Assembly (NCBI GenBank): GCA_021372535.1
Contig: JAJFUH010000135.1
Location: 18,895 to 82,894 of the forward strand
DNA: 64,000 bases
Origin: a bacterium
GTDB lineage: Bacteria > Latescibacterota > Latescibacteria > Latescibacterales > Latescibacteraceae
Direction: 5' to 3'
The notes below the pieces were generated by a model. That model was not told the DNA's origin. It saw nothing but the letters and a program-made list of their open reading frames with translations, and ran no database searches. Position 1 is the stretch's first letter; the number at the start of each line of letters is the position of its first letter. This document shows positions 52,285 to 61,891 of this stretch, in pieces. A program made the position numbers and the translations under genes.

Positions 52285-54909
52285 ATGGAAACACCATATA
52301 TTCCCCTCAGCACAGGAGTCCCTGCACTCGACAGGGTGCTTCAGAACATCATGCCGGGCGATAACATTGTCTGGCAGATAGACTCCATCGATGAGTATGT
52401 CCCGTTTATAAAACCTTTTGCCGAAAACGCCGTAAAAACCGGGAAACGGCTCGTATATTTCCGGTTTTCTTCGCATCCCGAGCTGCTGGGAGACAATACA
52501 GGCGCGGAAATATACCGTGTCGATCCGCGTACCGGTTTTGAGACTGCCGCTTCCGAGGTTCATAAAATCATGGCGCAAGCCGACCGCGGCACCTGTTTCG
52601 TGTTCGACTGTCTGTCCGATCTTGCCGATATCTGGTGCAGCGACCTCATGCTCGGTAATTTTTTCATCCTGACATGCCCCTATGTCTATAATATGGATTC
52701 ACTTGCGTACTTTGCCTTTATCCGTAACCGTCATTCGCTCCATGTAGCTGCGAGTATTCGCGATACGACACAGATTTTCCTCGATGTGTACCGTCATAAA
52801 GGCAATCTGTACGTTCATCCCATGAAAGTCTGGCAGCGTCACTCGCCGACCATGTACATGCCCCATATCTGGGAAAGGGAGGATTTCAGGCCGGTCACCG
52901 ACAGCGCCGCCGTCTCGGAGGTCGTTTCGGCTGTCATGGGATCGAGGCTCGATTCCGCCTCACGGATCGTTGACATGTGGGACAGGACATTCATCCTGGC
53001 TGAGGAAACACTCGAAGCGGTCAACAACGGCGAAAAGCAGGAAAAAGACGCCGAAGAGATATTCAGGCGGATCATGAAAATGATTTTCTCGCGGGATGAA
53101 AATATTCTCAGGCTTGCCTCGAAATACCTTCATCTCGCCGATATACTCGCCATCCGCAAACGTTTGGTCGGAACCGGTCTTATCGGCGGGAAAGCGGACG
53201 GAATGATCATTGCCCGCGCCATACTCGTGAAAACAGACGAACGGTGGAAAGATACCCTCGAGGTTCATGATTCATTCTATATCGGTTCCGATGTGTTCTA
53301 TACCTATATCGTACGCAACGGCATGTGGAGAGTCCGTCAGAAACAGCGGAATTTCCGGACATTTCTTGACGATATCGACGATTCGCGGCAGCGGATGCTC
53401 GGCGGCGAGTTTCCCGAGTTCATCACGAACCAGTTTATCGAAATGCTCGATTATTTCGGCCAGTCGCCCATCATCGTCCGTTCGAGCAGTCTCCTCGAGG
53501 ATAATTTCGGGAATGCTTTTTCCGGTAAATATGAAAGCGTATTCTGCGTCAACCAGGGAACCCGGAGGGAACGGCTGAAAGCTTTCCTTTCCGCGGTCAG
53601 ACGGGTCTATGCGAGCACGATGAGCTATGAAGCGCTCATGTACCGCTACCGGCGCGGCCTGCTGGATTCCGACGAGCAGATGGGGCTTCTTGTCCAGCGA
53701 GTTTCCGGCGCTGTATACGGCTCTCTGTTTTTCCCCCAGATAGCGGGTGTGGGATTCTCGTTCAATCCTTATGCGTGGAGCGATAAAATCAGGCCGGAAG
53801 CAGGGATGTTACGGCTCGTATGCGGGCTTGGGACACGGGCTGTCGAACGTCATGACGACGACTACACCCGCATCGTGGCTCTCAACGCTCCCGAGCTGCG
53901 TCCCGAGGAAAACTTCGACAAGGTCAAGCGGTTTGCCCAGCGAAAAGCCGATGTTCTCGACCTGCACATCAACAAGTTCGCATCGGTGAATTTCGAGGAT
54001 TTGAATCCGGCAGAAGGAAATTTTCCGATTGATATTATCGCAACACGGGGAAATGGAAATAAAACGGGCGCGCCGGGAGAAAAAAATGATGCGGATTCAC
54101 CATGGATTCCGACGTTTCAGCAGCTTCTTTCAGGGACATCGTTTGTAAACACCATGCAGGAAATGCTGAAAACGCTTCAATCCGCATATAATTATCCTGT
54201 CGAGATCGAATTTACGACGAATTTTACGTCTGAGGGAACATACCAGATAAATCTTGTCCAGTGCCGTCCGTTCCAGATAATGGGAATGAGCAGAATCGTC
54301 AGCGAAATCGACAAACCGGATGCCATTAAACGTGATGACATCCTTCTTGAGGTGCACGGCACGATTATCGGTCCCGGCATGGCTTCGGAGATCGACCGGA
54401 TCATTTATGTCGTTCCGTCCGTTTACGGGGAAATGCCTGAGCGCGACCGGTATTCCGTCGCCCGCCTGATAGGACGGGTGACGCACCATAAACGGGGAGG
54501 AGATAAAATCCTCATGCTCATCGGTCCGGGACGATGGGGGACTTCGATGTCCATGCTCGGAGTGCCGGTCAGGTTTGCCGAGATCAACACCGTTTCCGTA
54601 TTGTGCGAGCTTGTGGAGATGAACGAAAATCTCGTGCCCGAGGTATCGCTCGGTACTCACTTCTTCAACGATATCGTCGAGTTCAAGATGCTGTACCTCG
54701 CCGTATTCCCGAATGTCAGGAATAATTTTCTTAACAGGCGGATTCTCGAAAGCGCCCCGAACAGGCTCGGAGCTCTGGTTCCCGACCAGGAAAATCTGAG
54801 TGATGCGGTTCGTGTCATCGATATAAAAGATATCGTCGAAAACAGAAAGCTTTTTATCTATGCAAATGCTGTCGATCAGAAGGCATTGTGTTATTTTACC
54901 GATATTTAA
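52285..54909 (+). CDS. Fusion of a Walker-less KaiC/RecA-like domain and a PEP-synthase/PPDK ATP-grasp domain
   Basis: 874 residues, cytoplasmic. Residues about 1-200 look like a KaiC/RecA fold: STGVPALDRVLQNIMPGDNI at the start, KRLVYFRFSS, then CFVFDCLSDLADIW as the Walker B strand. The Walker A loop is absent (IDSIDEY in its place). Residues about 290-690 resemble the pyruvate-phosphate-dikinase N-terminal ATP-grasp domain (SPIIVRSSSLLEDNFGNAFSGKYESV, LVQRVSGAVYGSLFFPQIAGVGFSFNP, INLVQCRPFQ). A C-terminal block (LMLIGPGRWGTSMSMLGVPVRFAEI, LGTHFFNDIV) is known from PEP/pyruvate-binding-domain proteins. The phospho-His swivelling domain and the PEP/pyruvate barrel are missing, so it is not a complete PEP synthase. 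ATG 52285 has GAGAAGG upstream. Function unknown. Confidence 0.8.
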   Translation: METPYIPLSTGVPALDRVLQNIMPGDNIVWQIDSIDEYVPFIKPFAENAVKTGKRLVYFRFSSHPELLGDNTGAEIYRVDPRTGFETAASEVHKIMAQADRGTCFVFDCLSDLADIWCSDLMLGNFFILTCPYVYNMDSLAYFAFIRNRHSLHVAASIRDTTQIFLDVYRHKGNLYVHPMKVWQRHSPTMYMPHIWEREDFRPVTDSAAVSEVVSAVMGSRLDSASRIVDMWDRTFILAEETLEAVNNGEKQEKDAEEIFRRIMKMIFSRDENILRLASKYLHLADILAIRKRLVGTGLIGGKADGMIIARAILVKTDERWKDTLEVHDSFYIGSDVFYTYIVRNGMWRVRQKQRNFRTFLDDIDDSRQRMLGGEFPEFITNQFIEMLDYFGQSPIIVRSSSLLEDNFGNAFSGKYESVFCVNQGTRRERLKAFLSAVRRVYASTMSYEALMYRYRRGLLDSDEQMGLLVQRVSGAVYGSLFFPQIAGVGFSFNPYAWSDKIRPEAGMLRLVCGLGTRAVERHDDDYTRIVALNAPELRPEENFDKVKRFAQRKADVLDLHINKFASVNFEDLNPAEGNFPIDIIATRGNGNKTGAPGEKNDADSPWIPTFQQLLSGTSFVNTMQEMLKTLQSAYNYPVEIEFTTNFTSEGTYQINLVQCRPFQIMGMSRIVSEIDKPDAIKRDDILLEVHGTIIGPGMASEIDRIIYVVPSVYGEMPERDRYSVARLIGRVTHHKRGGDKILMLIGPGRWGTSMSMLGVPVRFAEINTVSVLCELVEMNENLVPEVSLGTHFFNDIVEFKMLYLAVFPNVRNNFLNRRILESAPNRLGALVPDQENLSDAVRVIDIKDIVENRKLFIYANAVDQKALCYFTDI

Positions 54910-54915
54910 TGGATG

Positions 54916-54969
54916 AAAGGCATAAGGCATAAGAGAAAAGGCACAAGGTATAAGGCACAAGGCAGAAGG
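54916..54969 (+). repeat. Tandem AAGGCAYAAGG-type short repeat
   Basis: Degenerate tandem units (AAGGCATAAGGCATAAG, AAGGCACAAGG, TATAAGGCACAAGGCAGAAGG) fill the gap before gltB. The same units occur in the opposite orientation at 61832-61870. Confidence 0.65.
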
Positions 54970-55010
54970 GAAAAAACGGAATCATTTTGGCGCAGATAAA
55001 GGAGTGAATC

Positions 55011-58000
55011 TTGATAGCTGACAATGTCGGAAATCGTGAAGCCGGATCAATCACGGCACCGTATCCGAGGGATTTCTATGATGCGCCGTACGATCAGGGA
55101 AGCTGCGGGGTCGGGTTTGTCGCCCGTATTGACGGCCGTCCGTATCATACGGTTATTGACGATGCGATAAAAATCCTCGTCAATCTCGAGCACCGGGGGC
55201 CTGTCGATTTCAATTCAACAGGCGGGGACGGCGCCGGGCTCCTGATTCAGCTTCCGAACGAGTTCTTTCAGCGCGAATGCCCTGGCAGCGGCCTCGATAT
55301 TCCCGAAAAGGGCAATTATGCCGTGGGGATGATTTTCCTTCCGTCCGACGATGAGCTCGGTGCTGCCTGCGCTGCTGTTTGTGAACGTGCATGTATACAG
55401 GAGGGCGCCGAAGTCATCGGGTGGAGGGACGTTCCGGTCTGTCCCGACTGTCTGAGCGGGAGAACACGCAGAACGCAGCCTCGTATACGCCAGCTTTTTA
55501 TCGCACGGAATACGATTCCGATCGATGACTTTGAGCGGAAGCTCTATGTGATCCGCCGTCTCATGGAAAACGAGATAACACGTACCGTGCGGCTTGAATC
55601 CGGACAGTTTTACATTGCCAGCATGTCGACAAGAACCATCGTCTACAAGGGAATGCTGAGCGGACGGCTTCTGCCCGGGTTTTATCTCGACCTTCATGAC
55701 CGTGAATTCACGAGCGCCTTTGCCATCGTACACCAGCGGTACAGCACCAACAACATGCCTACATGGCATCTCGCCCAGCCCATGAGATTTGTGGCCCATA
55801 ACGGCGCCATCAACACCCTGAGCGGCAATATCAATCACATGAAGATACGGGAACCTCTCCTGAGCTCGCCGCTTTTCGGCGATGATATCGAAAAAATAAA
55901 GCCGGTTATCGGGGAAGAAGGGAGCGATACTTCGGCATTCGACAATGTTCTGGAGCTGCTCGTCCAGGCGGGACGGTCGCTGCCCCATGGCGTGATGATG
56001 ATGATTCCGCAGGCATGGGGATATAAATTCTTCATGAGTGACGACCGCAGGGCTTTTTATGAATATCATGCCGCCGTCATGGAGCCGTGGGACGGGCCCG
56101 CGGTGATGGTTTTCACCGACGGCAGGTATGTGGGCGCAACCCTCGACCGTAACGGTCTGCGCACCGCACGGTATACTATAACGCTCGATGGGATAGTTGT
56201 GCTTGCTTCGGAAGCGGGCGTGCTCGATTTTCCGAGCGATCAGGTCAGAGCGCACGGCCGTCTCCAGCCGGGGAAGATGTTCCTTGTCGATCTTGAACAG
56301 AACCGTGTCGTTCCCGATACCATTATCAAGGCGACCATCTGCCGCCAGAAACCGTACCGCCACTGGGTCCAGGACAACCGTATCGAGCTCCGGGGATTTC
56401 TCGAACCCACGAGCATTCCTTCCGAGGATCCTGAAATTCTGCGCAGAAAGCAGCACGCGTTCGGGTACACCGATGAAGAGCTTAAAATGGTGGAAATCCC
56501 CATGCTCTGGGGACAGGAGGCAATCGGTTCCATGGGTAACGATACTCCTCTTGCCGTGCTGTCGAGCCGGCCCAGGCTCCTGTTTTCGTATTTCAAGCAG
56601 CTTTTTTCACAGGTGATAAGCCCGCCCATCGATCCGCTGAGGGAAGAGCTCGTCATGTCGCTCATGAATTTTACGGGACGGAAACGGAATCCCCTCGATG
56701 AAATCCCGGAAAACTCCCGCCGCCTAAAGTTACCTCATCCGATCCTTACGCCCGAGAACATGGAACGTCTCAGGAAAGCCCATCATCCGGAGATCGTTGT
56801 CAGGGAAATCGACATGCTGTTTCCGGCGGACGGTGATGGACATGCGCTCGGAGAATCGCTCGAATCGGTCTTCAAGCTGGCAGAACGGTATATCAGGGAA
56901 GAAGGGGCGACGTTCATCATCCTCACCGACCGCAATATGGACAGCTCCCGGGCTCCGATTCCCTCGCTTCTGGCAACCGCGGGGCTTCATCACTATCTCG
57001 TCAGGCACAGGCTCCGCGGGCAGGTCGGTATTATCGTGGAATCGGGAGAAGTTCGTGAAACCATGCATTTCGCTATCCTCATCGGGTACGGAGCCAACGC
57101 GATATGTCCCCATGTGGCGCTCTCCACGGTTCGCGAACTCGCGGAAACGGGAATGTATGAAAAGTCCGTGACGGGCGATGAAGCGACGGATTCATTCATA
57201 ACGGCGATTAAGAAAGGTCTGCTGAAAACCCTGAGCCGTGTCGGAATTTCCACGGTGAGGAGCTACACAGGCTCCCAGATGTTCGAGGCTGTGGGAATCG
57301 GGAGAGAGGTGATTGAAGCCTATTTCTGCGGGACGGTATCCCGGATTGGCGGTATCGGGCTCGATGAGATCGCCCGTGAGACATCGGAACGCCACCGAAA
57401 AGCTTTTCCGAAGGCCGGAAAGTCACCGAATCTCCTCGATGTGGGAGGCGACTATCAGACGAGATTCCGGGGCGAAAAACACCTCTGGTCGCCTGAAGCC
57501 ATCTGTATGCTCCACCGTGCAGTCCGCACGAACGATTACTGTCTGTTCAAGGAGTTTTCCGGTCTTATCGGCAGCCGTCCCGAGGGATATTTTACCGTGC
57601 GGAGTCTCATGCGTTTCAGGCAGAGAGACCCGGTTCCCGTCGAAGAGGTGGAGCCGGTGTCGGAGATTATCGGGCGGTTTTCATCATCGGCGATGTCGTT
57701 CGGGGCATTGAGCAGGCAGGCGCACGAAACCATCGCCATTGCCATGAACAGGCTCGGATGCAGGAGTAATACCGGCGAAGGGGGTGAAGACCCCGCTCGT
57801 TCCGTTCCCGGCCAGGACGGTGAAAACCGCCGGTCGGCCACCCGGCAGATAGCCTCCGGACGGTTCGGGGTCACGACCGAGTATATCGTGAACGCCGATG
57901 AGCTTCAGATAAAGATTTCTCAGGGAGCGAAACCCGGCGAGGGGGGGCAGCTCCCGGGCCACAAGGTGAACGTTGAAATTGCGAGGGTACGTCATACGAC

Positions 58001-59597
58001 CCCGGGTGTAACGCTCATCTCTCCGCCGCCTCATCACGACGCATATTCTATCGAAGACCTTGCCCAACTGGTCTATGATCTCCGGACGGTGAATCCGCGG
58101 GCCCGGATTTCCGTCAAGCTCGTTTCGGAGGCTGGAGTCGGCAATGCTGCCGCCGGTGTAGCAAAATCCCTCGCCGATGTCGTGCTTATCTGCGGTCATG
58201 GCGGCGGGACGGGCGCATCCCCCCTCTCATCGATCATGCATACCGGCGTTCCCTGGGAGCTCGGTCTCGCCGAAGCCCAGCATGCTCTTGTCCGGAACGG
58301 GCTCCGTGACCGTATTCGTATCCAGGTGGACGGTCAGCTCAATACGGGATTGGATTGTACGATTGCATCCCTCCTCGGCGCGGATGAATTCGGATTTGGC
58401 ACGGTGATCCTTGTCGCTCTTGGATGTGTGATGCTCAGAAAATGCCATCTCAATACCTGCTCTGTGGGGATAGCGACTCAGGACCCGCGCCTGACGGTTA
58501 ATTTCAGCGGCAAGCCGGAATACATCGAGCGGCTCATGCACTTTATTGCCATGGAGCTCCGTGAATACATGGCAATGCTCGGATTCAGGACGCTCGATGA
58601 GATGAGAGGGCATGCCGAGGTCCTTGAAATGATTCCCGACATCGGGCACGGGAAAGCTCATGGTCTCGATTTGAGTCAGGTGCTCACTCCCTCCGGTAGC
58701 GGCGACCGTATACAACCCCTGCCCGCCGTAAACACGGAAGTCGGTTTTCCGTCGGTTTTCGAACGCTCGGTCATCAATATGGCAGGTCCCGCGCTCGAAA
58801 GCAGGGAACTCGTCCACATTGCCATGCCGGTGCGGAACACCAACCGGTCGGTCGGAAGCGGGCTGAGCGGCGAGATTGTTCGGCGTTATGGCCCCGAAGG
58901 ACTTCCACCCGACACGATCCGCATATTCCTCAAAGGTACCGCCGGTCAGAGTCTCGGGGCTTTTCTCGCCCCGGGGATTTCCATGCGTATCGAGGGAAAC
59001 GCCAACGATTATCTCGGAAAAGGCATGACCGGTGGTCGGATTGTGCTGACACCGCCGCTCAATGTGACTTTCAGGCCGTGGGAGAATGTCATCGTTGGTA
59101 ATACCGTCCTGTACGGTGCGACAGGAGGGGAGGTTTTCATATACGGTATCGCAGGTGAGCGGTTCGCGGTACGTAACAGCGGAGCGGTCGCCGTGGTCGA
59201 AGGTATCGGCGAACACGGGTGTGAATATATGACCGGGGGAGTTGTTGTGGTGCTTGGCCCGACGGGGAATAACTTCGCAGCCGGAATGAGCGGCGGAATC
59301 GCGTACGTATATAATGAATCGGAGCTGTTCGAGTCACGGTGCAATCTCGATATGATCGACCTGGAAAGCGTGTGGGCTGATGAGGATGTCAAGAGACTCA
59401 GATGCCTCATCGAAACGTATTTTACCGTGACCGACAGTGTTACGGCGGGGAGAATCCTGGAAAACTGGGAATCGACACTGCCTCTGTTCATCAAGGTCAT
59501 GCCCATCGATTACCGTATGTCGCTCGAACGGATGAGGCTGTCCGAACGCGCCGAAAACGAAACGCTTTCAGCGACCGAGGAGGTGTTCCATGGCTAA
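55011..59597 (+). CDS. gltB: Glutamate synthase large subunit
   Basis: Ammonia assimilation: glutamine plus 2-oxoglutarate give two glutamates. It is 1528 residues, full length. A 31-residue propeptide precedes the nucleophile Cys32 (DQGSCGVGF) of the class II amidotransferase domain (about 32-430). Then come a central domain, the FMN-binding synthase domain (about 850-1200, with GEGGEDPARS, SQGAKPGEGGQLPGHKV, GGGTGASPLSSIMHTGVPWE), the 3Fe-4S cysteines (CHLNTCSVGIATQ) and the C-terminal beta-helix GXGXG domain (GEIVRRYG, GNTVLYGATGGEVFIYG). The TTG start has AAAGGAG seven bases upstream. It overlaps gltD by eight bases. Confidence 0.97.
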   Translation: MIADNVGNREAGSITAPYPRDFYDAPYDQGSCGVGFVARIDGRPYHTVIDDAIKILVNLEHRGPVDFNSTGGDGAGLLIQLPNEFFQRECPGSGLDIPEKGNYAVGMIFLPSDDELGAACAAVCERACIQEGAEVIGWRDVPVCPDCLSGRTRRTQPRIRQLFIARNTIPIDDFERKLYVIRRLMENEITRTVRLESGQFYIASMSTRTIVYKGMLSGRLLPGFYLDLHDREFTSAFAIVHQRYSTNNMPTWHLAQPMRFVAHNGAINTLSGNINHMKIREPLLSSPLFGDDIEKIKPVIGEEGSDTSAFDNVLELLVQAGRSLPHGVMMMIPQAWGYKFFMSDDRRAFYEYHAAVMEPWDGPAVMVFTDGRYVGATLDRNGLRTARYTITLDGIVVLASEAGVLDFPSDQVRAHGRLQPGKMFLVDLEQNRVVPDTIIKATICRQKPYRHWVQDNRIELRGFLEPTSIPSEDPEILRRKQHAFGYTDEELKMVEIPMLWGQEAIGSMGNDTPLAVLSSRPRLLFSYFKQLFSQVISPPIDPLREELVMSLMNFTGRKRNPLDEIPENSRRLKLPHPILTPENMERLRKAHHPEIVVREIDMLFPADGDGHALGESLESVFKLAERYIREEGATFIILTDRNMDSSRAPIPSLLATAGLHHYLVRHRLRGQVGIIVESGEVRETMHFAILIGYGANAICPHVALSTVRELAETGMYEKSVTGDEATDSFITAIKKGLLKTLSRVGISTVRSYTGSQMFEAVGIGREVIEAYFCGTVSRIGGIGLDEIARETSERHRKAFPKAGKSPNLLDVGGDYQTRFRGEKHLWSPEAICMLHRAVRTNDYCLFKEFSGLIGSRPEGYFTVRSLMRFRQRDPVPVEEVEPVSEIIGRFSSSAMSFGALSRQAHETIAIAMNRLGCRSNTGEGGEDPARSVPGQDGENRRSATRQIASGRFGVTTEYIVNADELQIKISQGAKPGEGGQLPGHKVNVEIARVRHTTPGVTLISPPPHHDAYSIEDLAQLVYDLRTVNPRARISVKLVSEAGVGNAAAGVAKSLADVVLICGHGGGTGASPLSSIMHTGVPWELGLAEAQHALVRNGLRDRIRIQVDGQLNTGLDCTIASLLGADEFGFGTVILVALGCVMLRKCHLNTCSVGIATQDPRLTVNFSGKPEYIERLMHFIAMELREYMAMLGFRTLDEMRGHAEVLEMIPDIGHGKAHGLDLSQVLTPSGSGDRIQPLPAVNTEVGFPSVFERSVINMAGPALESRELVHIAMPVRNTNRSVGSGLSGEIVRRYGPEGLPPDTIRIFLKGTAGQSLGAFLAPGISMRIEGNANDYLGKGMTGGRIVLTPPLNVTFRPWENVIVGNTVLYGATGGEVFIYGIAGERFAVRNSGAVAVVEGIGEHGCEYMTGGVVVVLGPTGNNFAAGMSGGIAYVYNESELFESRCNLDMIDLESVWADEDVKRLRCLIETYFTVTDSVTAGRILENWESTLPLFIKVMPIDYRMSLERMRLSERAENETLSATEEVFHG

Positions 59598-61026
59598 TCC
59601 GGTCGGTTTCCTTGAATTTTCGCGGGAAGACTCACCTCGCAGGCCGTTTGATGAGTGCATGAGAGACTATCGCGAAGAAGAGCTGCTCCTGCCGCTGGAT
59701 CGTGCCGAACAACAGGCGGATCGATGCATGGACTGCGGGATTCCCTTCTGCCAGATGTCCGGCTGTCCCCTCAGAAACCGTATTCCCGACTGGTGTACCA
59801 TGGTATCCGCCGGTAACTGGCGGCAGGCGCTCGATCTGCTCCATGCCACCAACAACTTTCCCGAGATAACCGGGCGTGTTTGTCCGGCGCCCTGCGAATC
59901 GGCATGTACGTTATCTGTTAATGGCAGGCCCGTAAACGTAAAACACATTGAACTCCTGATTGGCGAATATGGATGGGGAAAGGGGTGGATTCTTCCGGCG
60001 CCGTCTCCTTCCGCAAGCGATAAAAAAGTCGCCGTTATCGGTTCGGGACCGGCCGGTTTATCGGCGGCGCAGCAGTTATCGCGGTTCGGGCACAGCGTAA
60101 CCGTTTTCGAAAAGGACGACCGTATCGGCGGGATTCTCAGGTATGGTATCCCTGATTTCATCCTTGAAAAACGCGTGATAGACCGTCGTATCGAACAGAT
60201 GATGGCCGAAGGAGTGACATTTGAAGCGGGCGTCGATGCCGGGACCGATTTATCGGTGAGATATTTACGGCGGTCGTTCGATGCGGCCGTTATCGCTGTC
60301 GGTCTCCGGGCTCCCCGTGATATACACGTTCCAGGCCGCGATCTCGAAGGTATCGTCTTTGCCACCAAGTTCCTGTCGCAGCAGAACAGGAGGGTCGCGG
60401 GCGATTCCATTCCGGCCGGTTATGAGATTACCGCAAAAGACAGAGATGTCGTCATAATCGGCGCGGGCGAAACCGGCTCCTACTGCACCGGTACATGCCT
60501 CCGTCAGGGCGCCCGATCCGTACATATTCTCGAATTGCTGCCGGAAAACGGAGAAGAGGATGCCCGGAACTTCATCTGGTGCGATCTTCACGGTGACAAC
60601 AACCCGCCATCGACAGAAAGTCCCGGCTGTACAACACTGTATGGTGTTACCGTGCAGCGCTTTAACGGTAAGGACAACAGGATTCGTTCGGTCGTTATTG
60701 AAAAGTCTTCACGTCGTGCTCATGACAGCGAATCCGGCGATGCGGCACAGAATACGGCCGGTGCCGCGACGGAAATCAAAGCCGACCTCGTCATAATAGC
60801 AGCCGGTTTTTCTCATCTCGAATACGGGCCGCTCGTTCATAACCTTTCGCTCGATATCGACGAATGCGGGAATCTCATGACCGACCCGGACGGCATGACC
60901 ACCGTAGACGGTGTTTTCGCCTCGGGCGACTGTGTGATGGGTGCTTCGACCGTTGTTCATGCCCTGTATCATGGCCGCCGTATTGCCGATTCGGTCGACA
61001 GGCACCTCCTGAAGGGGATTGAATGA
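59590..61026 (+). CDS. gltD: Glutamate synthase small subunit
   Basis: NAD(P)H-oxidising FAD flavoprotein that feeds electrons to GltB, 478 residues. The N-terminal Fe-S cysteines lie in RCMDCGIPFCQMSGCP and CPAPCESACTL. FAD motif GSGPAGLSAAQQLSRFG, GGILRYGIPDFILEK, a second nucleotide motif VIIGAGETGSYCTGTCLRQG, and the terminal FAD contact FASGDCVMGASTVVHAL follow. Compared with the usual VxGGGDTGxD, the motif reads GAGETGSYC. An Ala-rich insert (about 380-395) is unusual but small. Translationally coupled to gltB. Confidence 0.95.
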   Translation: MANPVGFLEFSREDSPRRPFDECMRDYREEELLLPLDRAEQQADRCMDCGIPFCQMSGCPLRNRIPDWCTMVSAGNWRQALDLLHATNNFPEITGRVCPAPCESACTLSVNGRPVNVKHIELLIGEYGWGKGWILPAPSPSASDKKVAVIGSGPAGLSAAQQLSRFGHSVTVFEKDDRIGGILRYGIPDFILEKRVIDRRIEQMMAEGVTFEAGVDAGTDLSVRYLRRSFDAAVIAVGLRAPRDIHVPGRDLEGIVFATKFLSQQNRRVAGDSIPAGYEITAKDRDVVIIGAGETGSYCTGTCLRQGARSVHILELLPENGEEDARNFIWCDLHGDNNPPSTESPGCTTLYGVTVQRFNGKDNRIRSVVIEKSSRRAHDSESGDAAQNTAGAATEIKADLVIIAAGFSHLEYGPLVHNLSLDIDECGNLMTDPDGMTTVDGVFASGDCVMGASTVVHALYHGRRIADSVDRHLLKGIE

Positions 61027-61077
61027 CAATAAAATGCCGGGAACAGATGAATTTTACGCGCATATGGAGATAAAGTG

Positions 61078-61767
61078 ATGATCAGGACGAAAAATCTGTC
61101 AAAGATATACTCCACCGGCGAGGTGGAGACAGTTGCGTTATGCAATGTGAACCTCTCGGTCCAGCAGGGTGAGTTCGTGGCAGTCATGGGGCCGTCAGGC
61201 TGCGGGAAGACGACGCTGCTCAATGTGCTCGGGCTGATCGACAGCCCCTCGAACGGGGAATATGTTTTTCTTGATTATGAAGTGTCGGGATATTCCGAGC
61301 ACGAGTTAACGAGCCTCCGTAAAAAAAACATCGGATTTGTTTTTCAGAGTTTCAATCTGATAGAAGAGCTGACCGTGTTCGAGAATGTCGAGCTCCCGCT
61401 CCTCTACCTCGGTATTTCCGCCGGAGAACGGAGGGAACGTGTGCTTTCGGTTCTGGACCGGAGCACCATTCTCTTCAAGAAAAATAATTTTCCCCAGCAG
61501 CTCTCGGGCGGCCAGCAGCAGCTCGCGGCGATAGCACGGGCGATTGTCGCGGAACCGGTGCTGATTCTGGCTGATGAGCCGACGGGAAATCTCGATTCAT
61601 CCCACGGAAAGGATGTGATGAACATGCTTTCCGGGTTGAATGAATCGGGAACGACCATCGTCATGGTTACCCATTCACCGGAATATGCGGAGTACAGCAG
61701 ACGGATCATACATCTTTTCGATGGTCATGTCGTATCGGAAAATATCAGAACCGGCGCTTATGTATGA
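61078..61767 (+). CDS. LolD/MacB-type ABC transporter ATP-binding protein
   Basis: ATPase of 229 residues. Walker A is GPSGCGKTTLL (about 39-49), Q-loop FQSFNLIEELTVFENVELPL, signature LSGGQQQLAAIARAI (Leu where Arg is usual), Walker B VLILADEPTGNLDSS, H-loop VTHSPEYA. The sequence class is that of LolD, MacB and FtsE-like mechanotransmission ATPases. The ATG at 61078 has GGAG eight bases upstream; a GTG at 61075 is an alternative. It lies 51 bases after gltD. The MacB-type permease that follows after 124 bases is the probable partner. Confidence 0.9.
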   Translation: MIRTKNLSKIYSTGEVETVALCNVNLSVQQGEFVAVMGPSGCGKTTLLNVLGLIDSPSNGEYVFLDYEVSGYSEHELTSLRKKNIGFVFQSFNLIEELTVFENVELPLLYLGISAGERRERVLSVLDRSTILFKKNNFPQQLSGGQQQLAAIARAIVAEPVLILADEPTGNLDSSHGKDVMNMLSGLNESGTTIVMVTHSPEYAEYSRRIIHLFDGHVVSENIRTGAYV

Positions 61768-61831
61768 TTATGGTTTATGTTTTTTGGTCTATAGTATATG
61801 GTATAAAGTATTTGGTTTTCTTTGTCGTTTT

Positions 61832-61870
61832 TCCTTGTGCCTTGTGCCTTCTGCCTTGTGCCTTCTGCCT
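61832..61870 (-). repeat. Tandem CCTTGTG/CCTTCTG-type short repeat
   Basis: Units CCTTGTGCCTTGTGCCTTCT and TGCCTTGTGCCTTCTGCCT are the reverse complement of the units at 54916-54969. Lies between the ABC ATPase and permease genes. Confidence 0.65.
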
Positions 61871-61891
61871 GTATTAATATGGAATCCCGGT

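Noticed and set aside
55215-56456. Minus-strand open frame of 413 codons opposite gltB
   Set aside because: It is a shadow of the amidotransferase domain of gltB, which is intact and has its own start and ribosome site.
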